A stretch of DNA of 64,000 nt from Aldrovandia affinis (GCA_029706075.1 JAINUG010000011.1:8933001-8997000); one strand, 5' to 3'; counted from the first letter of the stretch, positions 47,265-61,530 are shown. Notes: a model not told the origin generated them from the sequence alone. Made by a program: numbers and translations.

Positions 47265-47384
47265 CTCTAGACAACTGACTACTGACTGACTTGCTAGCTA
47301 GCAATGAGCTACCTGCTGCTCTCACTTTCTACACTCACCAACACTCAATATGATCGGTCTTTCATGTTGGCCCTAATGTAATAA

Positions 47385-48690
47385 TAATAATACATTTTAT
47401 TTATGGGCGCCTTTCAAGGCTCTCAAGGACACCTTACAAGACATAATTAAAACAACATATCAAAACATTATAAAATCAACAAAGCAAAATCAGATATAAC
47501 AGATAAAAAACAATATACAACAGGTCAAACCAAATATGCCAAAGTGAAGAGGTGTGTTTTGAGACTGGATTTGAAAGAGGAGAGAGTGTAAATATTTTGA
47601 ATGTTTGGTGGCAGAGACTTCCAGAGGCAGGGTGCAGGCTCTAGATCCCATAGTGGTCAAGCGGGCAGAAGGTGTGACAAGTTGGCTGGCAGAGGAGGAT
47701 CTGAGACTATGGGAAGGAGTGTATGTAAGAAGGAGTTCAGAGAGATATGAAGGTGCTAGGTTATGGAGAGCTTTAAAGGTAAGAAGGAGAATTTTAAAAT
47801 GAATACGGAATTGAATGGGGAGCCAATGAAGTTGTTGGAGAATTGGAGTGATATAGTCAGTGGAAGGAGTTCTGGTAATGATACTACGTGCAGCTGAGTT
47901 CTGGACCAGTTGGAGTTTATGGAGACATTTGTGTGGAAGGCCAAAGAGGATGGTGTTGCAGTAGTCTATACGGGATGTGACCAGGGTGTGGACAAGAATG
48001 GCGGTGCTGGTAGGTGTAAGTGATGGACTGAGACGATGTATGTTGCGTAGGTGAAAGTATGCAGACCGAGTGACATTGTTAATGTGTGATTCAAAAGATA
48101 ATGTGCTGTCCAGGATGACACCCAGACTCTTAACCTGAGGGGAAGGGGAAACTGTGGAATTGTCAATGGTAAGGGAGAAGCTGTGAGGTTTAGCCAAGGT
48201 GTATTTAGTGCCAATGAGGAGAACCTCTGTTTTATCACTGTTAAGTTTTAGGAAGTTGATTGAGAACCAGGATTTGATTTCCAGCAAACAGTAGGAAAGG
48301 GAAGTGGGTGGGAGGGCAGAATTTGGCTTAGTGGATAGGTAGAGCTGGGTGTCATTTACGGATGAGACCAGATATTTCACCCACAGTTGGAAGTTCAAAA
48401 CTAGATAGAGAGGAAAACACAGAAACATCAGAAGACAGAAAGAGTGAACTGTATGTAGTATTGATAGAAGAGGTCAATTGTTGATGGATATTTTCAATCT
48501 TGGCATTAAAAAAGGTCATAAAATTGTTACACTGAGCAACAGAATACATATGAGGAGCAAGAGTGTCTGGGGGCCGTAGGATAGTCTTAACCGTGGAAAA
48601 CAGGGCTCTTGTGTTCCCTTCACCTGACCTAATTAAGTTAGCATAAAGGTACATTTTGCAGTGGAGAGAGCATCTTTGTAGTTCAGTATG
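47385..48690 (-). mobile_element. LINE, 3' half of ORF2 with internal deletion
   Basis: The - strand frame 48428-47490 (312 residues) begins with DTQLYLSTK, the residues just after a YADD box. It continues through [30 protein letters not shown] and LHWLPI, as in L2/CR1-clade LINEs. 48654-48355 holds the pre-RT linker (SGEGNTRALFSTV). RT fingers and palm between them are deleted. The 3' end at 47385 shows TAA repeats, the tail in - orientation. Confidence 0.8.
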
Positions 48691-48933
48691 TGACTGTTAT
48701 ACATATCTTTGTGAACAACATTTATAAAAGACACATTTGTTTCATATTGCAATATTGCTGATAAATAACACCAGTTAAAATTATTTTGATTGTTGTGCTG
48801 CAATTATTTTATTGTTGTTAAACCTTTAAACGCAGTGGCAGAGGTAGTGCTCCGCATCCTCTGAGAAAATAATGCCACAATCACTGGAGTGGGCGACTGT
48901 CAGGATGCTGGAGTAAGCAAACAGCAGGTCGTA
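48691..48933. other. No gene seen
   Basis: AT-rich sequence without recognisable content. Confidence 0.4.
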
Positions 48934-49230
48934 TTAAGGTTGGTATCCAATTATAAAAGTATTGTAGATCAATATTGAAATAATTTCTGAATAAAACATA
49001 AAACTACATAATACATATAAAACTATGTCAGGTGCTACAAGGGCTGTCACAGTTTTTGCCAATACCCTGCTGATTATGGATTGTGATGGTCCCAAATCAT
49101 CAGCATTACATAATTGCATTTTCCCCGTGGCTAGGAAGCGCAGTGTTGAAATAACTTGCATCTCTGTCGTAACTGCGCTACTTCTCAAAGTTGCTGGCGA
49201 TATTACTGCTGGCGAATGTAATGTAATGTA
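48934..49230 (-). pseudogene. Harbinger transposase amino-terminal fragment
   Basis: The - strand frame 49188-48934 reads EMQVISTLRFLATGKMQLCN and SIISRVLAKTVTAL, which matches the conserved helical region before the nuclease core of HARBI1-like transposases. No ends or core are visible nearby. Confidence 0.6.
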
Positions 49231-49734
49231 AATGTATTACACCCCGCACAAGATCAGTGACAAAAATGATTCCCTGACGATCTAAGCGATAACGTTTGAT
49301 TAACTATGCATCATCATTTCAACATTTCTAAAACATTCTTCCTGTCTTGGAAGGTGCGCGCACGTCTCTGTCTTCGCGACTGTGCAGTGTTTCCTACTCC
49401 TAGCCGCTCCAGAGGTCTCATACCTGACAGGTTTTTAAGTCAAGAGAAATCACCTTTATTCTTACATTTCAGCGTAGGAGTAAAGGTCACCAATTATTGC
49501 CAAGAGAATGCCACGATTTAAAGAAGGGACTTAGATGTACAACATATTGGAGTCCTGTAACTGAACTAGAAACAGGCTCCTTATAATCACATCTTTTTAA
49601 AATCGCGATGGGAAAACTCATTGGGAGTGTTACACCACACTTTGGCTCTCTATACTTGACCCACACTCCAGCACCATAGGTGGCGGTATTGCACATATAA
49701 GTTACGGTAGTTTAAGCGCGGTAAAAAGAACAAC

Positions 49735-49866
49735 ACCATCCTTTTCCTGTGCGTTTCAGCAACGTGGTTTGCCGGCTGTTTTGTTAGCTGAAGTTAGCAG
49801 TCTTTATTGAGTCTGTAACGTTAGCAGTCAAGCAAGCCATCTAAATCCCCCCAAAATAATCGAATA
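49735..49866 (+). promoter_or_regulatory. snrpg: snrpg promoter-proximal region and 5' UTR (inferred)
   Basis: A pyrimidine-rich stretch, CATCCTTTTCCTG near 49736-49748, is a plausible start-site region. The CpG and TAACGTTAGC-type composition that follows is common at fish gene starts. No TATA box was seen. No transcript evidence is available here. Confidence 0.35.
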
Positions 49867-52800
49867 ATGAGCAAGGCACACCCACCAGAGTTGAAGAAGT
49901 GAGTATTTTGTTTTAGATTTTCTTTGCATGCAAACAAAGCTATATAGCTTTTAGCTAGCTATCGCAACCAGCACAGCTTCTCTGCTCGCTAGCCACCTGG
50001 ATAACGTTTTTATATCGTTTGCTACATCACTTTGTTACGAAGCTAGCCAGAAAGTTATAATTAATCATTGATCTTTGGTTTATTCATAACGATTTGTAGC
50101 AAATTGCAGCTACTTAAATTATGAAATAGGCTATTCGATTCGTTGTTTTGCTGACGTTACACATTTTAATGGTTTTAATATGTTCTCATCTTTTTAGATT
50201 CATGGATAAGAAGCTTTCACGTAAGTAACGTTAGCTGAACAAGCGCAAGCTTGTTAATGTGTCTATACCGGGGGTCGGCAACCCGCGGCTCTGGAGCCGC
50301 ATGCGGCTCTTCAGCCCCTCTGCAGTGGCTCCCTGCAGCTTTGCAAAAAAATAATATATGGAAATAAATAACGACTATTTTTATTTTATTTTTTCCTTTC
50401 AAAGGGAACACCTTATTTTGGAGATCGAGGTGATACTGTGACACTGAAATTAAAAAAAGTTTAATATTTCGTCAATTAAAATATGCGTCACATCCCCGGC
50501 GCCTCTCCCTGCCATCTGAAGGAGACTAATCTTGAGTTTCCAATCCCCGGTAAACTAACCATGGATAAATCCAAAAAATAAAAGTCTCGGAGGAAAATAG
50601 AGAGTTTAATTCAGCATGGACAGGCTGTCAGACGGCCGTCAGAAGGCTATTCTTGCTCGGGAGCACAAATGGAGCGATATTGAAAAACCTCCCCAAACCC
50701 GACAAATTTGTGTTTGAAACATGGAATGCCATTCCCGACACTTATATGAACATGAAGAAGTATAGATTTGGAGTCCTGTCCATCTTTGGATCCACATACT
50801 TCTGCGAGCAGGTTTTCTCAAGCATGAACTACATAAAATCCAAATATCGCTCGCGCCTCACAGATGACAGCCTGCAGTCCTGTGTTAAGATCAAAGTCAC
50901 GTCTTACAGCCCTGATATAGAGAAGCTCTGCAGTGATGTTCAGAAACAGAAATCACATTAAACAGATGAGAACACTATCATTTAATAGGCTATTATTTAT
51001 TTCAAAGTGGGCTACTTTTTACTGTATTAATCTTCCACAAATAAGGGAAGGACTCAAATAGACCTGCATGGTTCTGTGTTTTATTTCAAAGTAGGTCTAC
51101 ACATGCCAGTGTTTTTTTCTTTCTCTTCATAAGAGTTTGAGGTTTTCTTTTGTTATAACAGGTAAAAACAGCAATAAAATGTCAACAGTTTTCTTTTTGT
51201 TCTATAATTTCACAAATGCAACAAACTATAGTTATTTTACAGTGGGTGACAAAAACACACATATTTACACATACACATATTTTATTTCCTATTTTAGTTC
51301 CTATAATATGTTTTTTAGTATTTTTAGTGATTTTTCCATGATATTATGGACAAATAAATTGGAATTAATTAGTATCTTGTATGACCTCCTTTGCCTTAAA
51401 AACTTGATAACTTCTGTCAAACATACTAGAAGCTTTTGAATAAATTCCAATCCCTCTGTATATATGGTATAACTATAAAACTTTATACACTGTGTTATCT
51501 TCATTTTAAGGGTCAAATAGGTTTTGCGGCTCCAGATGAATTTTATGTAGTGGGAGAGGGGCCAAAAATGGCTCTTTTGATAGTAAAGGTTGCCGACCCC
51601 TGGTCTATACCAATCCTTGCAGCTCTTATTGATGTATGGTAGAATTATTTTGAGTCACAGTGAAATAATTATCCTAACTAACCAGGCAGGTAAATTGTCA
51701 TTGGTAAGCTTGGAATCGTTTTTTAAATTACACTTATTTTCATATATCGAAGTGAAATGCATTGTGCATAGCTTGCAATCAGCTACGGATGAAATAATAC
51801 TAAAATCACTGGTTAACTCAATGTAAAAAAGCCATATTTTTTTCCTTTCTGGAAATGAATGTGCCCATGTTAAGTATGCAGTAATCTATTATTTGTTTGG
51901 CTGCTCTCTATAACATGAAATGTTTACTATAATTAATTGGCAATGTAAGGTCTAGGTTACATTTTTATGCCCAGACAAATTATAATTATGAGGGCAGGCT
52001 CCATAGAGCAGAATCAATGAATTGTCAGTTAGTGGAAGTCAAGTCAGATGATCTGATTCACAGCATCACTGGCACAGGCTAGAAAAGGATCATTTCTAGT
52101 CTTTTCCATCATTGATATGGATGAAAATTGTTGTTAGCAGAATGTATGCAAACAAAGCTATAATCGGTTTTTAGTACCAAATCTGTCTTGCAGTATTTAT
52201 CAAGCAAATCCAACATAAAATGATACATGAACGCTTTTCATAGATTCTTGGTTAAAATGGTATGACCATTTTGCTTAGCCACATTTTATTTGTGTGATAA
52301 AAGTAATCAGCTGTAGCTGAACTTCAGGTGCCTTGACCCATTTCCTCTTGTGCAATTTTCCAATCCTTGATTTCCTCTGTAGTGAAACTGAATGGTGGTC
52401 GCCATGTCCAGGGAATCTTGCGAGGATTTGATCCTTTCATGAATCTGGTTATGGATGACTGTCTGGAGATGGCCCCTGGAGGGCAGCAGAACACAATTGG
52501 CATGGTGGTCAGTACTACTTTATTTTTTTCTCATTTTCATTTGATGAAAAAACTACCATTATTCTAAGTAAAATTAATCTATATTGCCTGTGATAGTGCC
52601 AAGATTGAGACTGTTTTTTCTTTTTTGAATAATTTTTATCCCCCTCAATTTGCTTTTTGTTAAGTATTAAATTCCGTCATCCTTATGCTTTCACCTTTTG
52701 GTTATGAGGATATTTTACCTTTTAAAATAAGTATTTACTCATTTATATTTTATATTAATTATATGTGGCAGAGGAGTTATATAAGAAATAAACCAAGACC

Positions 52801-55132
52801 ACCCTTGCAGCATGCTTGGAGTGGTAATGGGACACACGGCTGAAAGCCTCCCAGAAGTACGCATGGCTTTAACTAGCTACTTACCACAAATACAAACCAT
52901 AAATGACAATTGGAATTGTAAATGCATATTAAAATACAAATGTAAATCTTGTTTAACCCCTTAACCATCACCTCCTATTTTGTGCATTCACGCCTATTTG
53001 GACATACCAAAATATAACAGTTCATGGGTCAAGTACTGTGATGGCCACATGCCTACATTTGGTACATCAAATAGCATGTGGACACAACAGATCACAAAGG
53101 ACCAAAGATCAAACATACAATAAAGTAGTCTTTTGTAGTTTTCTTGTGTAGAATCTTATGTTTGAAAAGCAATAAATGAGTCATATTTAATGATATACCT
53201 GTGGATTTTTGTGCATGCCTCCAATATATCAACACATTCTGTGTGAAAAAACTGACTTCTAGATCCAATAACTCATGAACTAGAGGCCTTTTAGTGAATG
53301 GTATCTCCAGTGGTCTCCTAGTGTCCCAAAACCTACCCAAGGTGGCCAAATTTACCCAATGATTTCTATTCACTTCCTTAACACTGGAAAACATGCTCAA
53401 ACATTTTGACGATATAAAACATTTTTCGATCACCCAAATCATTATGAATTGTTATTTTGCTCACGAAACATACTCATGTGATGGCTCAAAGTGTTTCCTA
53501 ATGTCTCCAAGTGGCACAATTAACTTCTGTGACACTGAGACATCACACTACAACATATTGCTGCCTATGAGAGACACAGACCAAATTCAAACCAAAGAAT
53601 TGGAGAGCAACAACAGAATTTTCTTTCCCAATGGTAAAAACGTAACCAACAGGCATTTACCATTAAACTTTTCTCAAAAAAACAGCAACCGCTCTCAAAA
53701 TGAGCAAAATAAATATTGAATATTGTACCAATATAAATAATATATCATTATAATAAATTAATTATAAATATAAAACGAAATTTAGCCAAGACAAAATAGC
53801 AGTTGCAATTGTCTGCCTGCATTGCACAACTATTTACAGTGTCAGTTGGTGTTCTTTAGTCCGGTAACACAGGAAAAGCTATAGGTTATTTTGGTTATGC
53901 CAGTCATTGAAACAGTCTGTCACAGGACATGAAGTTGATGGGTGTCTTCTGGTGGCAGAGTATAGCTACTCATCAGTTGTAAACGGGATCCTGGTTATTG
54001 AAATTAGTCTTCTTTAGGGCTTTTGGTATTGTAAAGCCAAATAATAAATCCAAATAAACTAAGAGAAAAGTATAGAGTTTTCCAAATCTGTGCACTCTTC
54101 AATCGCGTGCGTCTGCATTAGCATCACAATGCGTATAGCACATTCATGATAGTAAATGAAAACTTAAGGAAACCTAAGTGTTGTAAAGGATTACCCATTG
54201 GCTAGAACCATAGAAACATTTCAGCATATATGGAGGGAAATTGTATCAGTTATGCCCCTGGATCATGCCATGTGATCACATTACTGGTGGCGCTGGTTGC
54301 CGTTAAGGGGGGTCTGTTTGGCCAATACTTATTGGAGAATGATGGGTGTGGGCTTATTTTGTAGAAAATATTTACCATTGTGAGGATATAACACTTTCCT
54401 ATGTGAAACATACTCGCACATCTTGCATACCCATGAGAATGATCTCTTTGCTGTTGTTGGCAATACGTAGTGCATAGAAAACATTGGAACTCTTGATTTG
54501 GCTTGCTCTTGTGACAAACAGGGTCATTACCTTTTGTTCGTTAGACCCTTACGGTGATCAGGATGCCTACATTATCAACGATCTGCCATATTTCGGCACT
54601 TCTAGACTTCACCAAATGTAAGGAGCAGCTATTCTCCTAGAGTAGCCTACCCTGCCTTGAATCAGGAATGAGATTTATTTTGCAACATTGCAGTTGATGT
54701 GAATTGCCATGCATTGTTGAAAAGATTCCACCCGATCTGTGCATGTAACAAATCTCCATATTTTAATAGTGATATTTAAAGGAGAACGTGCTATGTGATT
54801 TAGACAACCCGGCGGCAGGCTAGTGACGTTATGGGGTTAAAGTTTAGTAAAAACATGAACACATTTTAGTATGTTTAAATGCATCAAATCCAATTTGTCT
54901 CAGTGTAGGAAGAGCTGTAGCTAGAATGAACAAATATGACTAGCAGATTGGTGCAGCAGCAAAGGGGCTGACAAGTGTTAGAAAGTGACATTTATTACAG
55001 TCATATCCTTGCTTGTAAAAGTGATAATCGCTCAGCACTAATCTCTCCTGTTTGTACTAAACTGTTTTTCTTTCTCTCCAGGTAATAAGGGGAAACAGCA
55101 TCATCATGTTGGAGGCTCTAGAACGAGTATGA
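49867..55132 (+). CDS. snrpg: Small nuclear ribonucleoprotein G (Sm protein G), four coding exons
   Basis: Subunit of the seven-member Sm ring that assembles on U1, U2, U4 and U5 snRNAs and acts in pre-mRNA splicing. Coding exons: 49867-49898, 50198-50220, 52383-52507 and 55082-55132 (stop TGA). All introns are GT-AG and the phases join without a break, giving 231 nt and 76 residues, the length known for human SNRPG. The start [18 protein letters not shown] is nearly identical to the family. Exon 3 carries the Sm1 motif ([20 protein letters not shown]). Exon 4 gives the Sm2 end ([16 protein letters not shown]). The first ATG is chosen from this match. Intron 2 holds an hAT element and intron 3 a TTAA element. 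The gene appears intact. Confidence 0.97.
50269..51602 (+). mobile_element. hAT transposon in snrpg intron 2
   Basis: 1334 bp with termini CGGGGGTCGGCAACC and, inverted, CAGGGGTCGGCAACC. It is flanked by a perfect 8-bp duplication, GTCTATAC (50261-50268 and 51603-51610). A 102-residue frame at 50653-50958 is the dimerisation end of an hAT transposase ([20 protein letters not shown], then [16 protein letters not shown]). The rest of the transposase is missing. It is in the same orientation as snrpg. Confidence 0.9.
52957..54836. mobile_element. TTAA-flanked DNA element in snrpg intron 3
   Basis: TTAA at 52953-52956 and 54837-54840. The ends CCCCTTAACCATCAC and (inverted) CCCCATAACGTCAC match imperfectly, which suggests a piggyBac-type non-autonomous element. 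Its right half is shared with 37693-38080. No transposase was recognised; the 108- and 116-residue ORFs inside have no known domain. Confidence 0.55.
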
Positions 55133-55440
55133 AGGCTGTATGAGGACCCTAATGAGATCACAATGACCAAAAGGGGTACATTGAGCATCCCCTGCAGTTT
55201 TTGTTGTTGTTTTGAATTACTCAAGCTAATTTGACCCATATGATCAAAAGAACTGAGTAATTTAAGCTGTATTTAATGTTTTTCCTTCATTTTGGAACAT
55301 TGTACCATTCCACAATGCAGATACTTTTATCTCTGTTTGTGAGACCTTTGGTCCAGGTAATTTCGTGACCTCTTTTTTTGTAATCAGGCCTTATGAATGA
55401 TCAGTAGATTTTGCATTATCAAAATGTGCTAAATACCTGT

Positions 55441-55515
55441 AATAAATGTTTAATATTGGAAATTGACAAATGGTTCATGGGCAAATATTTTAATTTGTTA
55501 ATTGCCTTTAATAAA
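55441..55515 (+). promoter_or_regulatory. snrpg: Candidate snrpg polyadenylation signals
   Basis: AATAAA at 55441-55446 and again at 55510-55515, about 310 and 380 bp after the stop codon. Confidence 0.55.
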
Positions 55516-55850
55516 CTGATTGGTTCATATTTCTTGAATATAATTTCTTTATATTGCAATGTTTCCCTTAGAAATTTGCTCAAAATATGAGTTTATTTAC
55601 AGCAATAACAAAAATACCAATGAAAAAAAAACAATTGACAAAAATTTCAATTGCAAATGACATTTCTACTTCAGGTTATCACTGCATTTGATATTTCTGG
55701 GTGTGGTGAAAAACGCCTATACTCTCATTGACGTGCCCTTGACAAGCTGTTTGTTGCCTGCATATTTGGCAGAACATCCCTACAAACACTCAACAATCAA
55801 TAATAGGCTAATCACCTGAAACATTTTGGATTTGATTTGGGTAATGCTAC
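55516..55850. other. No gene seen
   Basis: AT-rich intergenic sequence downstream of snrpg. Confidence 0.5.
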
Positions 55851-56148
55851 AGAATATTTTTTTATTTATTTTCCTCCAAATTTGGCATCCAATTACACCC
55901 TCTATTTCTTTCAATTTACCTTCCTCCATGGGCTTGCCGCTCGTCCTCTTGAGTCAAGCCAGTTTTTCCCGTACAGGGACGCCTCTCGCGCTTCTTGGCA
56001 AGTCCGTGCTGGCTCACCCTCTGGGGCAGTCAGCCAATCGCCACCCATGACAGGGCTCTCAGTCAGAGCCAGAATGGCGCAGCTGGATTTCGAACCGTGG
56101 CTGCAGTGGGAAAATGCTTCAACTGTTAGGCCACCCGAGGCCCAAGTT
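55851..56148 (-). mobile_element. tRNA-derived SINE, copy 2
   Basis: On the - strand a tRNA-like head has box A-like GGTGGCCTAACAGTTGAAG and box B GGTTCGAAATCC (56081-56092). The body ends with TAATTGGATGCCAAATTTGG. Not a functional tRNA. Confidence 0.75.
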
Positions 56149-56427
56149 ACAGAATATTTTAATATGACATTGGGAACTATTTAATTGAACTAAGCTAAAT
56201 CAAAATGTTAAAATGACAGAATGATCTTTTCTTAAGTTTTATACAGCCAATTGAATTCTCATTTGACCTACACGGTTAAAGGTAAAATAAATAAAAAATG
56301 ATGGTGCCATAAAATGAATAGTGCAATACATCAGCTTCAGTTTGGATTGTTCAGAAATATGAAGCCCTTTGTCTTTGTGATATCATGTAAAGGAGCCCTT
56401 TGGGTGAAACCTTGCTACGTATATTTA

Positions 56428-56500
56428 CTTTTTTTTTTTTACATTTTAGGCATTTAGCAGACGCTCTTATCCAGAGCGACTTACACAGTTGTATAAAATG
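56428..56500 (-). mobile_element. L2/SINE 3' tail fragment
   Basis: The - strand reads GAGCGTCTGCTAAATGCCTA then AAATGTAAAA, the same tail as the elements at 3775-4075. Confidence 0.65.
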
Positions 56501-56689
56501 TAAAATGTGCTGAGGTGCCAACTATGGTTTGCCTGTAGCAGCTATGGTTTTGGACCAGTTGTTCAGAACTATGGGGAAATCACCTTGCTTCTGAATACAG
56601 TTTCCAGCAGAATTGCTTGTTCCTCAGGTCCATATTGAATCCTGATGGTGCCAGTAAGGATTTTGGCAGGTAGGTAGAAAAGCCAGATA

Positions 56690-57482
56690 TACAGGGGGTA
56701 GACCAAATAATGGAAACACCAAATGGAAAAGGGACTCATATTTTTAAGTAATGAAATCAGTAAAAAAAGGAGGCTTCACATTTGTTTTGTATTAATATTA
56801 ATTATCAATATGTTTCTACATACACAAACCAGGAAAAACCATCACAAAAGAGGAACAGTGGTAGCAAATCAAAGCTCACCAACAGACACAACATATAGTT
56901 GCTAAAAACCGCAAAACAATGGGCTCAAAAATGACCACAGAACTGAATCTACACCTCTGACCCAGTCAACATAAACGATGTGAGCTTCTCAAAGCTAATG
57001 TTTTACCGCTTTAACTAAGTTACCACTTATAACCAAGGCCAATATGCAACAACCCATCATTTGGTGTAATGAGCACAAAACCTGGACCTCTGAGTAATGA
57101 AAGTAATATGATTTGGTGAGATCTTTTCTCTTTTTCCTACATCTGGATGTGTTTGGAGAAAGCCAAAAGAAGCCTTCAACCCACATTGCCTGTTCCCAAC
57201 TGTAAACATGGTGGTAGACCTGTTATGGTATTGGTAGCCTTCTTGTGGGAGTCATTCGATCCGATAATTACTCTATCATTCAAATTACAGCCAATATGAA
57301 GCCATTTTAGTCGACCAGGTGCACCCTATGGTGCAAACAGTTTCCTCAAGATGTTCCCATATTCCAAGGTGATAACACTCCTATTCACACTGCTAAACGG
57401 GTTGAAGAAGTCAAACACCTTCAATAGCCTCCCAAATCACCAGATCTGCACATCATTAAACCTTTATGGGAAGTCCTAAAAA
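56690..57482 (+). mobile_element. Tc1/mariner remnant, second copy of the 10500-11079 family
   Basis: The left end TACAGGGGGTAGACCAAATA is intact. The 3' coding part at 57290-57480 matches 10690-10860. Internal deletion and many mutations. The right terminus is missing. Confidence 0.7.
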
Positions 57483-57661
57483 GTAGGGCTGCATGATATG
57501 AATAAAGAAGACTTGCAATTCTTTTGCTAGATATTGCTATTTGATTTGCAATACGATAAACATATGGGTCAACACTTCACATTTCCTGGTGACATGGTTA
57601 AAAGTACATATTCAGTTGGCCTTCTAAGATGGATCATAGGAATGAATATACCAGTATCATA

Positions 57662-59122
<1,461 letters not shown>

Positions 59123-59124
59123 TA

Positions 59125-59568
59125 ACTGATATAGTAGGCTGCTTCTGACTGAACCATATAAAACAATCATTAGATCCAAACAATACAGCTGTCAACATAA
59201 TGTAAAATAAATAAAACATTAAATAACTAGCTCAAAACTTTTTGCCAGATTATCTCTAATGAACATAATTCAAAATAAATCAATGAAAAATTCACAGAGA
59301 ATTATCTGGAATACACAGGCCCATACCTACAATATGTATGGCAGTCTACAGAAACCTGTGAACTTGCAGCCACACATTTTTTGTCAAACAGCCACAAATT
59401 ATCATAAAAGGGATTCGGTGGGAAAATTCGTTTTTGGTTCATTTCAATCCTGTACAACTAAAGGGGGAGCCCATCCTCTTCTGGCCAGCACAGGGTGTGT
59501 CCAAGAAAGACTGTATCAGGGTCAATCCATGCTGAGCTTGTTCTTGCAGGATCTAGGGCTTGGAGCGC
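59125..59568. other. No gene seen
   Basis: AT-rich sequence, chance ORFs only. Confidence 0.4.
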
Positions 59569-59569
59569 T

Positions 59570-61020
59570 TATCCCCAAGGCAGAGGCTGAGAAAATCCAA
59601 AAAGGCTGAGGCTGAAAAAAAATAAAAATCCAGTAGGGCAGGGAAGCACAAGCATAGGAAATATACAAACATTTATCACCGACAGAACCAAGCTATGGCA
59701 GAGAAGGACAGAGAATACATGCAGCCATGAGTGAGTTCCAAACCATCCACACCCAATCAAGAATAACCAGCCAACAGTGGTGGCTACAAGTTGAGGTGCC
59801 AATATGGAAAGTTCTCCATCTCTACACCTATGTTTGGCAGAAGGCCAGGCTGAAAAGGCATGTTTTTCATTTAAATTTAAAAATCTAAACTGCGTCCGAA
59901 TCCCTAACATGTTTTGGTAAACTATTCCACAACGGAGCTCTGTAAGAAAAAGCTCTACCACCCGCTGTGCTTTTAAAAATTCTAAGGAGCACTAGATGGC
60001 TGGCATCTTATGACTGATACAGTCGTGTCTGCTTATAACAATCATGTTTGTCAGATATATAACTTTAAAAGTTAGTAACATTACTTTATTATCAGCTCAA
60101 TATTTGACAGTAAGCTAGTGTACTGATGCTAACACAGGATTAATGTGCTCATATTTCTTAGATCTTGTCAAAATATATGTTGCTGCATTCTGTACTAGTT
60201 AAAGACCCTTCAGATTGGTATTAGAGCAGCCAGATAGTAAGGCATTACAATAGTCTAACCTTGATGCGACAAAAGCATATATCAAGTTTCTGCATAATGA
60301 CAGAAATTGCCTAATTTTAGCGATATTCCTTAGGGGAAAAATGAAGTATTTTTAATATGAGCATCAAATATAATAGCCTGATCAATAATAACATCAAGGT
60401 CAAATTTGATGTTCATCTGCATTTAACTATAGATCCAACTTATTCCTTAATTTTTTGGGGCCTGTTTTATCTGAATTCAAAAGTAGGGAATTTACTGTTA
60501 TCCAATTCTTTATGTATAAGACACAAACCTTACTGAAACCTGATTTCATTGATATGTACAGCTGTGTGTCATCTGCATAGCAATTACATGTTTACGAATG
60601 ACATTACCAAGTCGTAGCAAGTATAATAGTACTGTAATGGTCCCAGGAATGAGCCACAAGGCTATGGAATACCATATTTAACCTGAGAGTAGTCAGAGAA
60701 CTCTAGATCTAATTGCACAAATTTAAACCTGTCTGCTAGGTATGATTTAAACCCGGAGAGTGTCTCCACACAAACCAAACAGGTTTTCTAGCCTGTAAAG
60801 GATAATTTGATGATAAATAGTATAAAATGTGGCACTTGGCTTAGGGAGCACAAGAACGGAAACACAACCAGACTCAGAGGCCAATAGTAAATCATTCACA
60901 ACTTGTACAAGTGCCATCTCAGTGCTATGGCTTGGTCTAAAACTGGATTGTATATGATCTGGAGGACATAATCAGTTTAATCAAATTGTCCAGATCCAAG
61001 GGAGCAAAAAGCTCAATGGT
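59570..61020 (-). mobile_element. LINE ORF2, decayed RT region
   Basis: On the - strand 61000-60880 resembles the RT fingers (VNDLLLASESGCVSVLVL). 60590-60555 keeps the catalytic YADDTQLY. 60250-60190 gives SRLDYCNALLSGCS. 59961-59569 is an open frame from the downstream end. Many stops and frame changes. Family resembles Rex1/L2-type LINEs. Confidence 0.7.
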
Positions 61021-61480
61021 CTCTACACAATCGTCTCAGTCTTATCAGTAAAAGAGTTCATTACAACTATAGTTAGGAGGATAACTTCTGTCATAAGAGG
61101 ACTGATTCTCTCAGATTCTTTGTGACCTTGAATATTGTTTTCCTTCAAAATTCACGAAATTACAATGGATCTCTATGGGGAGAAAATCTTACTGCCTCCA
61201 ACCACTAGGGGCTACATATTTCCATTTGCATCACCTCCATACTGAAAGGCTTGATCAAGTTAAACAGGTCAGTGGCTTCAAACTGCTGAACACACAAATG
61301 CAGCATTGCTCTTGGGGAGTGTAGTTTTTCCTCCGCTGGAAGCCAGGAACCAAACCGACTCGATTTACAGACCAGTTACGTATAACTAGTACGCAGCATA
61401 GATATAAATAGTACACAGACCTCACAATGGCTAACCTTGGATTTCCTTATTGAAGAAATGAAGGGTTGATTTTTTTTCGG
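61021..61480. other. No gene seen
   Basis: Intergenic sequence upstream of plpbp with no recognised repeat. Confidence 0.4.
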
Positions 61481-61485
61481 GGACC

Positions 61486-61530
61486 GTCACGTGAAAAAAT
61501 TACGTCAGACCTTGGTGCTCTATTGGCCAT
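61486..61530 (+). promoter_or_regulatory. plpbp: Candidate plpbp core promoter elements
   Basis: A palindromic E-box GTCACGTGA at 61486-61494, a CRE-like TTACGTCA at 61500-61507 and an inverted CCAAT (ATTGG, 61522-61526) lie 80-125 bp before the start codon. No TATA box. Confidence 0.5.

Noticed and set aside
52367-52567. 66-residue ORF as an independent gene
   Set aside because: It is exon 3 of snrpg read through both splice sites.
53092-53719. ORFs of 108 (+) and 116 (-) residues in snrpg intron 3
   Set aside because: Overlapping on opposite strands inside a non-autonomous element, with no known motif.
55851-56148. tRNA gene (box A and box B present)
   Set aside because: The cloverleaf is not maintained and a SINE body and tail follow.
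57484-57640. hAT terminus (GTAGGGCTGCATGATATGAA)
   Set aside because: Resembles a common hAT end, but no partner end or duplication was visible.
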